Assembly (NCBI GenBank): GCA_020725545.1
Contig: DYEV01000008.1
Coordinates: 124,001-188,000, forward strand
Direction of reading: 5' to 3'
Source of the DNA: Desulfobacca sp.
GTDB lineage: Bacteria > Desulfobacterota > Desulfobaccia > Desulfobaccales > Desulfobaccaceae
DNA: 64,000 nt
Positions within the stretch are counted from its first letter, which is position 1. Every line of letters begins with the position of its first letter. The position numbers and the translations under genes are program-made. The notes under the pieces were generated by a model, which made no database searches, was not told where the DNA came from, and saw only the letters and a program-made list of their open reading frames with translations. Below are positions 17,491 to 26,643 of this stretch, in pieces.

Positions 17491-17600
17491 AGGTTGCTGG
17501 TTTCCAGGTTTCAATTCTTGCTTGTGAATATTTGGCGCGTCGCCGGGCCCTCGCCATCGAGATGACCGTCGGCTTCCCCCTTGACCGTGGAGTTATAGGT

Positions 17601-19022
17601 TTGAATATTTTACTTATTGAAGCGCCCTATGATTATGGGCGCATGGAAAGCATGACCAAACCCCATTTTCCCCTCGGGTTGGGGTATGTGGCCGCGTATC
17701 TGCGGCAGCAGGGACATGTGGTCCGGTTGTTGATCAAACTGACGCCGGAGGAGTTGGAGCACCAATTAACGACTTGGCAACCGCAATTGGTGGGCGTCAG
17801 TTGCATGACCCCCACCTTTCCCCAAGCCGTGGCCATCTGCCGGACCGTCAAAGAAAAGAGCGGCGCCGCCACGGTCCTGGGTGGTCCGCACGTCACCGCC
17901 TTAAAAGAAGACATCCTGGCCCTGCAGCCAGAAGTGGATTACGTGGTCTACGGCGAAGGGGAGCGGACCATCTCCGAGCTGTGCCAGGTCCTGGAGCAGG
18001 GCAATCCTGATCTGGCGGGCGTTAAAGGCTTGGTCTACCGCGGCCCGGACGGCACAATCAACGTCAATCCGCCCCGGGACCTCATCAAAGAGGTGGATTC
18101 CCTGCCCTTCCCGGCCCGGGATCTGGTGGACATGAGCCGTTTGGGCACCCACCGCTACATCGACGTGGGCCGGGTCAGCGCCACCATGATCAGCAGCCGG
18201 GGCTGCCCCTTCAAGTGCGCCTTCTGCTCCAGCCATATCACCATGGGTAAACTCTACCGCTTCCGCAGCGCCGACAACGTCCTGGCGGAAATCGACGAGC
18301 TGGTGGGCCGCTACCGGGTCAATCACGTCGCCTTTGAAGACGACACTTTTACCCTGAATCGGGACCGGGTGGAGACCATCTGCCGGGAATTGATCAACCG
18401 GCGCTACGATTTAACCTGGTATTGTCTCTCCCGGGTGGAGAGCATGGACCTGGAGTTGGCCCGCCTCATGCGCCGGGCCGGCTGCCGGCTGGTGAGCTTC
18501 GGCATCGAATCGGGCAACCCGGACATTCTTAAGAAAATCCATAAAAAGATCTCCCTGCCAGCCGCCCGCCAGGCGGTGGAGGCTTGCTACCGGGCCGGGC
18601 TGCGCAGCCAATGTACCTTTATCCTGGGATTTCCCTTCGATACCCAGCAGACTATGGCTGATACGCTGCATTTTGCCCAGGAATTGTCGCCCACCATCGC
18701 CATCTTTTTCGCCCTGGTGCCCTATCCGGGCACGGAGATGTATCGCTATCTGCCCGAATCCCTGCGGCCGCAACGGGCGGACCAGTGGCAGGATTTTGCC
18801 AACATGATCAACAATCAGGGGTATCTCAGTCTGGTGCCCGGGCTCTCCGCAGACGAACTGACCCGGCTGACGGAACAGTGGCACCTGCGCTTTTATCTGC
18901 GGCCCCGGCAGTTGTATCGCATGTTTCGGACGCTGCATTCCTGGCAGGAATTTCGCAGCTTTGCCGCCAGCGGCTGGGGTCTGGCCCAGAAAGTCTCCCG
19001 GGCCCTGCTCGGGCACGCTTGA
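17601..19022 (+). CDS. B12-binding-type radical SAM protein (first of a tandem pair)
   Basis: 473 residues from a TTG start. The N-terminal ~130 residues form a Rossmann-like cobalamin-binding domain (LNILLIEAPYDYG..), followed by a radical SAM barrel with C202-x3-C206-x2-C209 (SRGCPFKCAFCSS). Such proteins methylate or rearrange unreactive carbons using adenosyl radical chemistry. The track start at 17403 overlaps asnB; the TTG at 17601 has GGAG eight bases upstream and aligns with the start of the sister protein at 19237, so I prefer it. An ATG at 17562 is the alternative. The substrate is unknown; a glycan, lipid or polyprenyl carrier is plausible from context. Confidence 0.85.
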   Translation: MNILLIEAPYDYGRMESMTKPHFPLGLGYVAAYLRQQGHVVRLLIKLTPEELEHQLTTWQPQLVGVSCMTPTFPQAVAICRTVKEKSGAATVLGGPHVTALKEDILALQPEVDYVVYGEGERTISELCQVLEQGNPDLAGVKGLVYRGPDGTINVNPPRDLIKEVDSLPFPARDLVDMSRLGTHRYIDVGRVSATMISSRGCPFKCAFCSSHITMGKLYRFRSADNVLAEIDELVGRYRVNHVAFEDDTFTLNRDRVETICRELINRRYDLTWYCLSRVESMDLELARLMRRAGCRLVSFGIESGNPDILKKIHKKISLPAARQAVEACYRAGLRSQCTFILGFPFDTQQTMADTLHFAQELSPTIAIFFALVPYPGTEMYRYLPESLRPQRADQWQDFANMINNQGYLSLVPGLSADELTRLTEQWHLRFYLRPRQLYRMFRTLHSWQEFRSFAASGWGLAQKVSRALLGHA

Positions 19023-19033
19023 GGAGCTGGCAG

Positions 19034-19159
19034 GTTGTGGCAAAACCTCTTCTCTTATCATCCTGAACGAAATGAAGGATCCCTATCCGGATACAAAGAC
19101 AAGATTCTGCGCGGCGCTCAGAATGACATGGACTCGGCTTTCAGGGTTTTGCAACAGCT
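19034..19159 (-). repeat. MITE-like element, copy A (inverted relative to copies B and C)
   Basis: About 126 bases bounded by imperfect inverted ends related to AGCTGTTGCAAAACC and GGTTTTGCAACA. Read on the minus strand it matches copy C at 30481 over most of its length, including the core cattctgagcg. It separates the two radical SAM genes and has no ORF. The element is therefore dispersed and present in both orientations. Confidence 0.75.
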
Positions 19160-19236
19160 GATGATAATTGGCCACCGGCCAATTTGGCGGAATAAATAAA
19201 AAATAGCCTTCGGCGACTTTTTTCCAAGGAACAACT

Positions 19237-20664
19237 ATGAAATGCCTTCTCATTGCCCCGCCGTTTAGCAACGTCTATGGGAATTTTAAGTCCATCATGA
19301 AGTATGGCTTCCTGAACCCGCCGCTGGGGCTCTGCTACCTGTCGGCCTCACTGCAGCGAGCCGGCCATCAGTCCCGGGTGTTGGACTGCGAGGCCCAGGG
19401 CCTGAATATTGCCAAAATATTTGAGATTATCCAGCAGGAGCGGCCCGACCTCATCGGCATCACCGCCACCTCGCCGGAGTTGGCCAATGCCCTGACCATC
19501 GCCAATGAACTCAAGGCCCGGCTGACTATCCCCATTGTTTTTGGCGGCGTGCACGTCACCATTTTTAAGGATCAGCTCCTGCGGGACAATCCGGCCGTGG
19601 ATTTCGGCGTCATCGGCGAGGGCGAGGAGACTGTGGTGGAGTTGCTGGAGGCCCTGCCCGAACCCCACCGCTATGCCAGTATCCAGGGTCTCATTTATCG
19701 GGACGGCGCTGACATCCGGGTCAATCCTTTCCGCCCCCTCATCCAGGACCTGGACACCCTGCCGTATCCAGATCGGAGCGGCCAGCCGCCGGAGCTCTAT
19801 TTCCGCAATGTCCCGAAAGTGGGGTACCAAAGCACCGCGGCCTTCATGTCTTCCCGGGGCTGCCCCTGTCATTGTACGTATTGCGCCATCGAACAGATCC
19901 CGGGATGGCGCCGGGTGCGCTATCGGTCGGCCCAGAATGTGGTGGATGAGATCGAATATCTGGTCCGGGAGCTGAAGATCAAACACATCTCCTTTAATGA
20001 CGACGTCTTGACCATGAACCGCAAAAGGGTTTATGAGCTGTGCGCCGAAATCCAGCGCCGCAACCTGCGCTTCACCTGGGAGGGGCTGTCCCGGGCCGAC
20101 TGCGTGGACTTGAATCTGCTCAAAACCATGCGGGAGGCCGGTTTTGTCCGCATTTCCTATGGCATCGAGAGCGGCAACCCGGAGATCCTGAAATCGACCT
20201 GCAAAAACGAGACCTTGGAGCAGATCGCCGAAGCCTTCCGCATCACCCGGGAGGCCGGCATCGTGGCCCGGGGCTCTTTGATCATCGGCCTGCCCTTTGA
20301 AAACCGGCAGACGGTGGAGGACTCCTTCCGCTTTGTCAATAACCTGGAGGGGATCGATCAGGTCATCATTAATATCCTGCAGCCCTATCCTGGCACCAAG
20401 GTCCGGGAGCAGGTCTTGCAGGGCGTGGGCGGGAGTCGCCTGTTAGTGGATGATATGTCGGAGCTGCGGCGGTTCGGCAACGCCTCGGTGGAGGTGAATG
20501 ACCTGACTCGCAACCGACTTATCTTCTTACAGAAATTAGGATTGTTGCGCTTCTACCTGCGGCCCCGGGTCATCCTCCGGCATCTGCAGTTTTATCATCC
20601 CAAGGCCTTTTTAATGGACGGTCTGGCCTTTTTACAATCCATTTTTTCCTGGAAGACTGCTTAG
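19237..20664 (+). CDS. B12-binding-type radical SAM protein (second of a tandem pair)
   Basis: 475 residues, the same architecture as the gene upstream: N-terminal Rossmann-like cobalamin domain, then a radical SAM barrel with C209-x3-C213-x2-C216 (SRGCPCHCTYC) and an extra Cys211. The ATG follows AAGGAACA. The two proteins are clearly related in layout and end with the same kind of Tyr/Arg-rich segment (LRFYLRPR), so they look like an old duplication. A MITE-like repeat sits between them. Different substrates or successive steps on one substrate are both possible. Confidence 0.87.
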   Translation: MKCLLIAPPFSNVYGNFKSIMKYGFLNPPLGLCYLSASLQRAGHQSRVLDCEAQGLNIAKIFEIIQQERPDLIGITATSPELANALTIANELKARLTIPIVFGGVHVTIFKDQLLRDNPAVDFGVIGEGEETVVELLEALPEPHRYASIQGLIYRDGADIRVNPFRPLIQDLDTLPYPDRSGQPPELYFRNVPKVGYQSTAAFMSSRGCPCHCTYCAIEQIPGWRRVRYRSAQNVVDEIEYLVRELKIKHISFNDDVLTMNRKRVYELCAEIQRRNLRFTWEGLSRADCVDLNLLKTMREAGFVRISYGIESGNPEILKSTCKNETLEQIAEAFRITREAGIVARGSLIIGLPFENRQTVEDSFRFVNNLEGIDQVIINILQPYPGTKVREQVLQGVGGSRLLVDDMSELRRFGNASVEVNDLTRNRLIFLQKLGLLRFYLRPRVILRHLQFYHPKAFLMDGLAFLQSIFSWKTA

Positions 20665-20666
20665 CC

Positions 20667-21719
20667 GTGGGAGCGCTCAATCAGGATTCCGCCTCATTGG
20701 CCACCCCCACCGGTCGGGGCCGGGAGTGGCTCTCCCGGCTTGTGCCCATGGTGGTGGGCGGTGGTCTCCTGGCCCTCATTCTCAGCCGCGTTGATTTAGC
20801 CCGGCTCGAAGGCGTTCTCAAGGATACTCATTGGCACTGGTATGCCCTGGCCCTCCTGCTGCTGGTGGTCAACCTGCTGATTATCAGCGCCCGTTGGCGC
20901 TTTAATCTGGGCCTGCTGAAGCTGCGCTACCCTTACCTGGACCTCTTTCTCATCGACCACGCCGGGGCCCTGGCCGGGGCCGCCACCCCCGGCCGCATGG
21001 GCGATCTGGCCCGGTTGGTCTATTTCCGCCAGGACAAACCGGTGCTGGTCCGGGTAGGGGTGAGCATTCTGGTGGAGCGCCTTCTGGACCTGACGGTCTT
21101 AGTGGCCCTGGCCATGGTCTTCCTCTGGGTTCTACCGCTGCCGCTGACCTTGCAAAAGCTGGCGGCCAATCTGTTGTTGGCCGTGACCTTGGTGGAATTG
21201 GCTGTGGTCTCTACCCTCTGGCGGTTTTCCGGGAGCAACTGGTTCCAGGCCAAGATCTTGAAGCTTATCCCCGTATCCTTACAGGACCGTTTTGCCGGCA
21301 GTGGTCAGGAATTGCAAGCCATTGCCAAATGCTATGCCACCTGGCGGCTGGCCTGTTCCTTTGGCCTGACCCTCCTGGCCTGGTGGGTCAATATCCTCTC
21401 GGCCTACTGCTCGGCCCTGGCCTTGGGGCTGCCCTTAGGCCTGTGGCAGACTGGTGCTCTTTTCTGCCTGAGCACGCTGTTTACCCTCATTCCGGTGTCG
21501 GTGGCTGGCATCGGCACCCGGGAGCTGGCCATGGTATATCTCTTCTCTTTCCTCGGACTGCCGGCCGAACAGGCCCTGGCCTTCTCCTTTTTACTGCTAG
21601 GATTTTTGGTGGCCCATTCGCTCGTCGGCTTTACGGCCCTGCTCATTAAGCCGCCTCAGCCCATTCCGGGCCCCAGGGCAGCCGGTGTTGGGCCCCAAAC
21701 AACCCGGATTGAAGAATAG
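20667..21719 (+). CDS. lysylphosphatidylglycerol synthase TM/flippase-like membrane protein (UPF0104)
   Basis: 350 residues with about eight hydrophobic segments and the family motifs HAGALAGAATPGRMGDLARL and ISVAGIGTRELA-like text (VSVAGIGTRE). The family includes the membrane part of MprF and stand-alone proteins in glycan and hopanoid loci thought to flip lipids. A GTG start at 20667 lies 2 bases after the preceding stop. In this island it may flip a lipid-linked sugar or modified lipid made by the GT2/radical SAM enzymes. No aminoacyl-transferase domain is attached. Confidence 0.8.
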   Translation: MGALNQDSASLATPTGRGREWLSRLVPMVVGGGLLALILSRVDLARLEGVLKDTHWHWYALALLLLVVNLLIISARWRFNLGLLKLRYPYLDLFLIDHAGALAGAATPGRMGDLARLVYFRQDKPVLVRVGVSILVERLLDLTVLVALAMVFLWVLPLPLTLQKLAANLLLAVTLVELAVVSTLWRFSGSNWFQAKILKLIPVSLQDRFAGSGQELQAIAKCYATWRLACSFGLTLLAWWVNILSAYCSALALGLPLGLWQTGALFCLSTLFTLIPVSVAGIGTRELAMVYLFSFLGLPAEQALAFSFLLLGFLVAHSLVGFTALLIKPPQPIPGPRAAGVGPQTTRIEE

Positions 21720-21765
21720 CCATGGCCGGCCGCAGCCAGCGTTACGTCTGCCCGTGGGGGTGGCT

Positions 21766-22926
21766 ATGAGCCAGGAGCCGTCGCCTTCTGCCCTCAGCAA
21801 TGTCCTGGTGATCCTCAATCCGGAGCGCACCTCGGGGGCGGATATGATGTTATTGGACGCAGTGCGGCAGTTGGATGCGAGCCGGTTTCGGGTGACCCTG
21901 GGTCTCCTGACCTCGCCCCTGGAGGCCCGCGACTTCCTGCCAGCCCACCTGCCGGTGGTGGAATTTCGCTTGCCCGGCCTCAACGGCTTGGTCTGGCTGC
22001 GGTTTTTTCTGGTCTTGGGCTGGCACCTGTGGCGGCGCCACATCCAGATTCTGCATGTCAACAGCTACATTCCCGGCAACTATGCCCGGCTGGCTGCCTG
22101 GTTGGTGGGAGTGCCCGTCATTATCGACCACTGGCACGGCTTCACCCGCTTTAACCGCAAACGGCGGTTCATCTGCCGCCTTCTGGGTCGGGTCACAACG
22201 CTGAGCCTGACGGTCTCGGCGGGCGTCAAACAGCATCTCTTGCAGCACCTGCAGTTGGCCCCGGACAGAATCCGGGTGCTTTATAACGGCATTGATCTCA
22301 ACCGCTGCCGACCCAGCCGCTCCCGCCAGGAGATGCGGACGACACTGGGTTTACCGCAGGATGTGCCGGTCCTGGCCATCGTCTCCCGCCTGGATCATTG
22401 GGGCAAAGGACATCGGGAGCTCTTCCAGGCCATGGTTCAAATAAAGGCGCACTGGCCGGTGCATTGCCTGGTCATCGGCGGTGGCCAGCGGCAGGGAGAG
22501 ATGATGGCCCTGGTCCAGGATTTGGGCTTGGGCTCCTCGGTGACCTTCGTCGGCCAGCGGCAGGATGTTCCTGATCTTTTGGGAGCGGTGGATATCTTCG
22601 TTCTGCCCAGCTACAGCGAGGGCGTCTCCCGGTCGCTGTTGGAAGCCATGGCTTTGGGCTTGCCGGTGGTAGTCAGCGAGGCCGGCGGCTCCCCGGAAGT
22701 GGTGCAGCATGCAGTCAACGGTCTGCTGGTGCCGGTCAAAGACCCGGAGGCTCTGGCCCAAGCCCTCGGCCGCCTGCTGGCCAACCCCCCGTGGGCGGCC
22801 CAGCTGGGCCAGGCCGCGGCCGAGCGCGTGGCAGCCGCTTTCTCCCTGGAGCGCCTGGGCCAGGAATTGAACGCCCTGTATGACCACCTTGTCCAGGCGC
22901 AGCAATTCGGTCATCCCAGACCATAG
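21766..22926 (+). CDS. glycosyltransferase family 4 (GT-B fold)
   Basis: 386 residues. The C-terminal half carries the GT4 donor-site pattern LPSYSEGVSRSLLEAMALGLPVVVSEAGGSPEVV, with the E-x7-E glutamates. The N-terminal half has the acceptor Rossmann fold with ILHVNSYIPGNYARLAA. The track ORF starts at a GTG (21685) inside the preceding gene; the ATG at 21766 with GGGGG upstream is the better start. It is the last gene of the first island on this strand and should add one sugar from a nucleotide donor in the cytoplasm. Linkage and sugar are unknown. Confidence 0.87.
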   Translation: MSQEPSPSALSNVLVILNPERTSGADMMLLDAVRQLDASRFRVTLGLLTSPLEARDFLPAHLPVVEFRLPGLNGLVWLRFFLVLGWHLWRRHIQILHVNSYIPGNYARLAAWLVGVPVIIDHWHGFTRFNRKRRFICRLLGRVTTLSLTVSAGVKQHLLQHLQLAPDRIRVLYNGIDLNRCRPSRSRQEMRTTLGLPQDVPVLAIVSRLDHWGKGHRELFQAMVQIKAHWPVHCLVIGGGQRQGEMMALVQDLGLGSSVTFVGQRQDVPDLLGAVDIFVLPSYSEGVSRSLLEAMALGLPVVVSEAGGSPEVVQHAVNGLLVPVKDPEALAQALGRLLANPPWAAQLGQAAAERVAAAFSLERLGQELNALYDHLVQAQQFGHPRP

Positions 22927-23073
22927 TCAAGGCGCGTACCCAGGGAAAAGAGTTGACAACCCCCCCTGGTCATGGCAAGATTAAGATGTTTTTCGCTCTT
23001 TCGGCAAGGTGTTTGCCGCGCTGGGGCCCCTGGGTCCACGCTGAGAAAGTCATCATTCAGTAAGGAGACGTTC

Positions 23074-23397
23074 ATGGCAGATATATTACAAGTAACCGAT
23101 GGCACTTTTGAGCAGGAGATCCTCAAAGCCAACATGCCGGCCATGGTGGATTTTTGGGCTGGCTGGTGCGGGCCCTGCCGAGCCATTGCTCCCGTGGTGG
23201 AAGAGTTGGCCAAAGAATATGCCGGCAGAGTAAAGATTGCCAAAATGAATGTGGATGAGAACTCCAAAACCCCGGTGAAATATGGCATCCGGGCCATCCC
23301 CACCCTCATCCTGTTCAAAGACGGCAACGTCGTCGATCAGATTACCGGCGCCGTCTCCAAGTCGCAGATTGACAATGCCATCAAAAAGCTTCTTTAA
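23074..23397 (+). CDS. trxA: thioredoxin
   Basis: 107 residues, standard length. The redox site is W31-C32-G-P-C35, and the cis-proline region IPTLILF is present. It reduces protein disulfides in the cytoplasm and is recharged by the reductase encoded 17 bases downstream. AAGGAG lies just before the ATG at 23074; the longer track ORF from 22972 has no family support upstream. Confidence 0.96.
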   Translation: MADILQVTDGTFEQEILKANMPAMVDFWAGWCGPCRAIAPVVEELAKEYAGRVKIAKMNVDENSKTPVKYGIRAIPTLILFKDGNVVDQITGAVSKSQIDNAIKKLL

Positions 23398-23414
23398 TCT
23401 CGCGGTATACCTTT

Positions 23415-24347
23415 ATGCCTCACTATGATTACGATGTCATTATTGTGGGCGGCGGGCCGGCGGGTATGACCGCCGGTCTCTATGCCGGCCGCGGCCGCTT
23501 CAAAACCCTACTGCTGGAAAAACTCATCACCGGCGGCCAGGTCATGACCACCGACCACGTGGACAATTATCCCGGCTTTCCTGAGGGGGTGGCCGGCTTT
23601 GAACTCTCCCAGCGCATGCGGGATCAGGCCGAGCGGTTCGGCGTGGAGATCCGCAGCGCCGAAGTGACCGCCCTGAAGCCAGGCAACCCCTACCATACCA
23701 TCGTCCTGGAAGGGGGCGAAGAGATTATCGGGCGGGCCGTTATTATCGCCTCGGGAGCCCAACCGCGGCGGGCCGGCTTTCCCGGGGAGGCAGAATTCAC
23801 CGGCAAAGGCGTGGGCTACTGCGCCACCTGCGACGGCGCCCTTTATCGGGATGAGACCATCGCCGTGGTCGGCGGCGGCGACACGGCCCTGCAGGATGCA
23901 GTTTTCCTGACTCGTTTTGCCCAGAAGGTTTATCTCATCCACCGCCGGGACCAGTTCCGGGGGGCCAGACTCTACCAGGAAAAGGTCTTTGCCAACGATA
24001 AGATCCAGGTCCTTTTCGACACCGTAGTCACCCGGATCATGGGCGACAAAAATGTCACCGGCATCCAGATCAAGAACCTCAAGACCGGGCAGGAGTCGGA
24101 ACTGGCTGTCACCGGCGTTTTTGTCTTCGTGGGCATCCAGCCCATTACCGGTTGGCTCAGCCCCGGCTTGCTGGAGCAGGATGAATTCGGTTTTATCCGC
24201 ACCGATGCCAATATGGCCACCAATATCCCGGGAATCTTCGCGGCCGGGGACGTGCGGGTCAAACTGCTGCGTCAGATCACCACGGCCGTGGGCGACGGCG
24301 CCGTGGCCGCCTTTGCCGCAGAAAAATATCTGGAGGAACAGCACTAA
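23415..24347 (+). CDS. trxB: thioredoxin-disulfide reductase
   Basis: 310 residues, low-molecular-weight flavoprotein type. It has an N-terminal FAD site GGGPAGMTAGLYAGR, the redox pair C136-A-T-C139, an NADPH-domain motif GGGDTALQDA and a C-terminal FAD motif GIFAAGDVR. It passes electrons to the adjacent thioredoxin. The NADPH-binding HRRDQFR segment fits NADPH use. Cotranscription with trxA is likely. Confidence 0.95.
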   Translation: MPHYDYDVIIVGGGPAGMTAGLYAGRGRFKTLLLEKLITGGQVMTTDHVDNYPGFPEGVAGFELSQRMRDQAERFGVEIRSAEVTALKPGNPYHTIVLEGGEEIIGRAVIIASGAQPRRAGFPGEAEFTGKGVGYCATCDGALYRDETIAVVGGGDTALQDAVFLTRFAQKVYLIHRRDQFRGARLYQEKVFANDKIQVLFDTVVTRIMGDKNVTGIQIKNLKTGQESELAVTGVFVFVGIQPITGWLSPGLLEQDEFGFIRTDANMATNIPGIFAAGDVRVKLLRQITTAVGDGAVAAFAAEKYLEEQH

Positions 24348-24350
24348 GTC

Positions 24351-25076
24351 ATGCTGCGGCTTGGCCGACTAGCGTTCTGTCTCTTCCTGACCCTCGCTCT
24401 GGTGGCGGGCGCCGGCTGCGGCTGGTTCAGCAAAAAAAAGCCGGACCGCCCCCCTGACGTCCTAGTCGACGAGGGCTTCAAGAAACTCAAGGCGGGAAAA
24501 TACGACAAGGCTGTAGAAGACTTTGAGAAGATCCGGGATCGCTATCCTTACAGCCAGGAGGCCATCCTGGCGGAACTCAAGGCCGCCGACGCCAAGTATT
24601 TCAGCAAGAAATACGACGAGGCCCTCCAGGATTACAAAAACTTCGAGAAGCTGCACCCTTCCCATCCCCAGGTACCCTATGTCATCTATCAACAGGGGCT
24701 GTGCTACTATCGCCAGCGCAGCACCATCGACCGGGACCCCACCTTCACCTATAAGGCCTTGCAGGAATTCAAACGCCTGAAGCAGCGCTATCCCACCTAT
24801 GAGAAAATGGCCAAGGTGGATGACTACATCGCCAAATGCCAACTGGCCCTGGCCGACCACGAGTTCTACGTCGGCGAATTTTATTACAAAACCGGCCGCT
24901 ATCAGGCCGCCTTGGACCGCTTTGCCGCCATCCAGGAAGAATACCCGGATTATCCCAAGATGGCCAAAGTGAAGCAGTATACCCAACGCTGTGAGGCTAT
25001 CCTGGCCAACCCGGTGAAAGCCGAACCCCCGGCCATCCTCAAACCCTGGTATTATCTTTTCGACGCCCAGTGGTAA
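24351..25076 (+). CDS. bamD: BamD-like outer-membrane assembly lipoprotein
   Basis: 241 residues. A signal peptide ends in the lipobox VAGAGC with Cys23. Tetratricopeptide-like repeats follow (GKYDKAVEDFEKI, KYDEALQDYKNF, GRYQAALDRFAAI), the BamD/ComL plan. BamD is an essential partner of BamA in inserting beta-barrel proteins into the outer membrane. It starts 3 bases after trxB, so it may share that transcript. A MITE-like repeat and no terminator follow. Length and repeat order agree with BamD; a YbgF-type TPR protein is the alternative. Confidence 0.85.
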   Translation: MLRLGRLAFCLFLTLALVAGAGCGWFSKKKPDRPPDVLVDEGFKKLKAGKYDKAVEDFEKIRDRYPYSQEAILAELKAADAKYFSKKYDEALQDYKNFEKLHPSHPQVPYVIYQQGLCYYRQRSTIDRDPTFTYKALQEFKRLKQRYPTYEKMAKVDDYIAKCQLALADHEFYVGEFYYKTGRYQAALDRFAAIQEEYPDYPKMAKVKQYTQRCEAILANPVKAEPPAILKPWYYLFDAQW

Positions 25077-25297
25077 AAGCAGTTGAGTGGGAGCGTCCGG
25101 GCCTGGCTTGGGCGAACGGCTTGTGATCCTGCCCACGAGTTGCCGAGGCGTTGCCTTGCCTATTCATTCCTTCTCGCCGCCGGTCTTATCATTCCCCCCA
25201 CCTCTGCAGTTTTGAAGACAGGATGAGTCGTTGGGCCTGTCGGTGCCGACCTGGAGAACGGCGATGGTTCCGGGGTTTCTTCGGTTCACAGCTTAGA

Positions 25298-25419
25298 AGC
25301 TGTTGCAAAACCCTGGGATCGAATCTTTGTCATTCTGAGCGAAGCGAAGAATCTAATCTTTACATCGAGATAAAGATCCTTCTCTCCGTTCAGGATGACA
25401 AAAAAGAGGTTTTGCAACA
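25298..25419 (+). repeat. MITE-like element, copy B
   Basis: About 122 bases from agctgttgcaaaaccct to agaggttttgcaaca, with an 11-base perfect terminal inverted repeat (GTTGCAAAACC / GGTTTTGCAAC). The core contains cattctgagcgaagcgaag. It ends 4 bases before the surE stop codon on the opposite strand. The rest of the 347-base gap 25077-25423 shows no gene or structure I can support. Confidence 0.8.
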
Positions 25420-25423
25420 CCCT

Positions 25424-26188
25424 CTAGAAATCTTCAGGCCATTCCATCCTGGCCAATGCCTCCAGGCAGTCGTAATGGGTCAGATCGTGGTGGATGGGCG
25501 TGATGGAGATATAGCCGTTTTCTATGGCCCAGTAGTCAGTACCCAGCTCCAGCTGCCGCTTGGCGTTGATTCCGGCCAACCAATAATAGATATTCTCCCG
25601 GGGGTCCACCCGGCGCTCGTAGCGCTCCACTAATACCCCGTTCTCCTGGCGGGTGAGCATCACCCCTTTGATCTGATTGGCCGGCAGAGACGGGACGTTG
25701 ACATTGAGGCAGACCCCGGCTGGCAGGTGCAGATGGGGCAGTTCCTGGGCCAGGCGGGCGGCAAAGGTCGCTGCTACCCGGAAATCCGCCTCCCGAAAGG
25801 TGCTCAAGGAGATGGCCATGGCCCGGATGCCCATGATGGTGGCCTCGGTGGCCGCGGACACCGTGCCCGAATAGAGGACGTTGATCCCCACATTGGCGCC
25901 ATGATTAATCCCCGAGACCACCACATCAGGGCGCCGGGGCAAGATTTCCGCTACGGCGATCTTGACGCAGTCCGCCGGGGTGCCGGAGACCGCCCAACCG
26001 AAGAACGAACCATTCTTGGTGACCTTTTTCACCCGCAGCGGGTTGAGCAGACTGATGGCATGCCCCACCGCCGATTGCTCGCTCTCGGGCGCCACCACCG
26101 CCACCTCGTGCTCCGCACTCAAGGCCTGATATAGGGCCAATAACCCCGGGGCATGAATGCCATCGTCATTGGTTAACAGAATATACAA
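25424..26188 (-). CDS. surE: 5'/3'-nucleotidase SurE
   Basis: 254 residues. SurE removes phosphate from nucleoside monophosphates in stationary phase or stress. The metal site D8-D9 is in the N-terminal LLTNDDGIHAPG, and SGINHGANVG with the following VLYSGTVSAATEA is diagnostic. The track start (GTG at 26203) places the ribosome site inside the gene; a TTG at 26188 lies six bases after GGAGG and gives the expected short N-terminus, so I prefer it. It is convergent with bamD. Confidence 0.93.
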   Translation of the reverse strand: MYILLTNDDGIHAPGLLALYQALSAEHEVAVVAPESEQSAVGHAISLLNPLRVKKVTKNGSFFGWAVSGTPADCVKIAVAEILPRRPDVVVSGINHGANVGINVLYSGTVSAATEATIMGIRAMAISLSTFREADFRVAATFAARLAQELPHLHLPAGVCLNVNVPSLPANQIKGVMLTRQENGVLVERYERRVDPRENIYYWLAGINAKRQLELGTDYWAIENGYISITPIHHDLTHYDCLEALARMEWPEDF

Positions 26189-26203
26189 AGAATTCCTCCT
26201 CAC

Positions 26204-26490
26204 TGTCTCTGCAGAGCTAAAACCATTTTAGTATATACCATAATGCCAATTCCAAAGAAACTCTCTGGGAAGCAGCGCCGCCTGGAGACCATGTAGCAAG
26301 AAAGCAAATCGGCTGCGGTCAAGCAAATCCCTTGGAATTGTCTGGCAGCCAGGAGAATTTTCTGAAATACATGTTCAATTTTTTAACCAAAAAAGCAAAA
26401 TTTTTAAACCTTATAACCCATTGATATCAAACTCATATTATTTTTGGACGAAGATTGTGTTCAACTTATAAAACATTTTGTCAGGGGGCC
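26204..26490. other. AT-rich intergenic region upstream of the PEP-CTERM-like gene
   Basis: The region is markedly richer in A+T than its surroundings, above all from about 26370 on, with runs such as tttaaccaaaaaagcaaaat. It contains no ORF. It separates surE from the PEP-CTERM-like gene and probably carries promoters for both. The base composition could mark a regulatory region or a local insertion. Confidence 0.45.
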
Positions 26491-26517
26491 TTAACAATCA
26501 TGATTTAAAACTATAAT
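26491..26517 (+). promoter_or_regulatory. candidate sigma70 promoter of the PEP-CTERM-like gene
   Basis: TTAACA and a perfect TATAAT are 15 bases apart, about 125 bases before the GTG start at 26644. The spacing is short, so the -35 assignment is tentative. A sigma54-like box further down (26548-26562) has the wrong spacing. Confidence 0.35.
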
Positions 26518-26643
26518 AAAATTAATGGGATAAAAGAATTATTTTAATGGCACAATTTTGCATACAAAAAAATTATGTTAGGTAAACAAAGTCCTTGTCG
26601 ATGCTGGGCAGTTCCTGTTCTTTTTAACCTCCGGAGGTACTTC

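Noticed and set aside
17601-20664. Hopanoid locus, from B12-type radical SAM proteins plus an HpnK-like deacetylase
   Set aside because: No squalene-hopene cyclase or HpnH/HpnG-like genes, and the deacetylase is 17 kb away in another operon; the radical SAM proteins are only generically similar.
25151-25633. 160-aa plus-strand ORF across the gap and surE end
   Set aside because: It is made of a MITE-like repeat and the antisense of surE; no coding signal of its own.
26548-26562. TGGCAC...TTGCA resembling a sigma54 promoter before the PEP-CTERM-like gene
   Set aside because: The GG and GC elements are 9 bases apart; sigma54 promoters need 10, and this spacing is strict.
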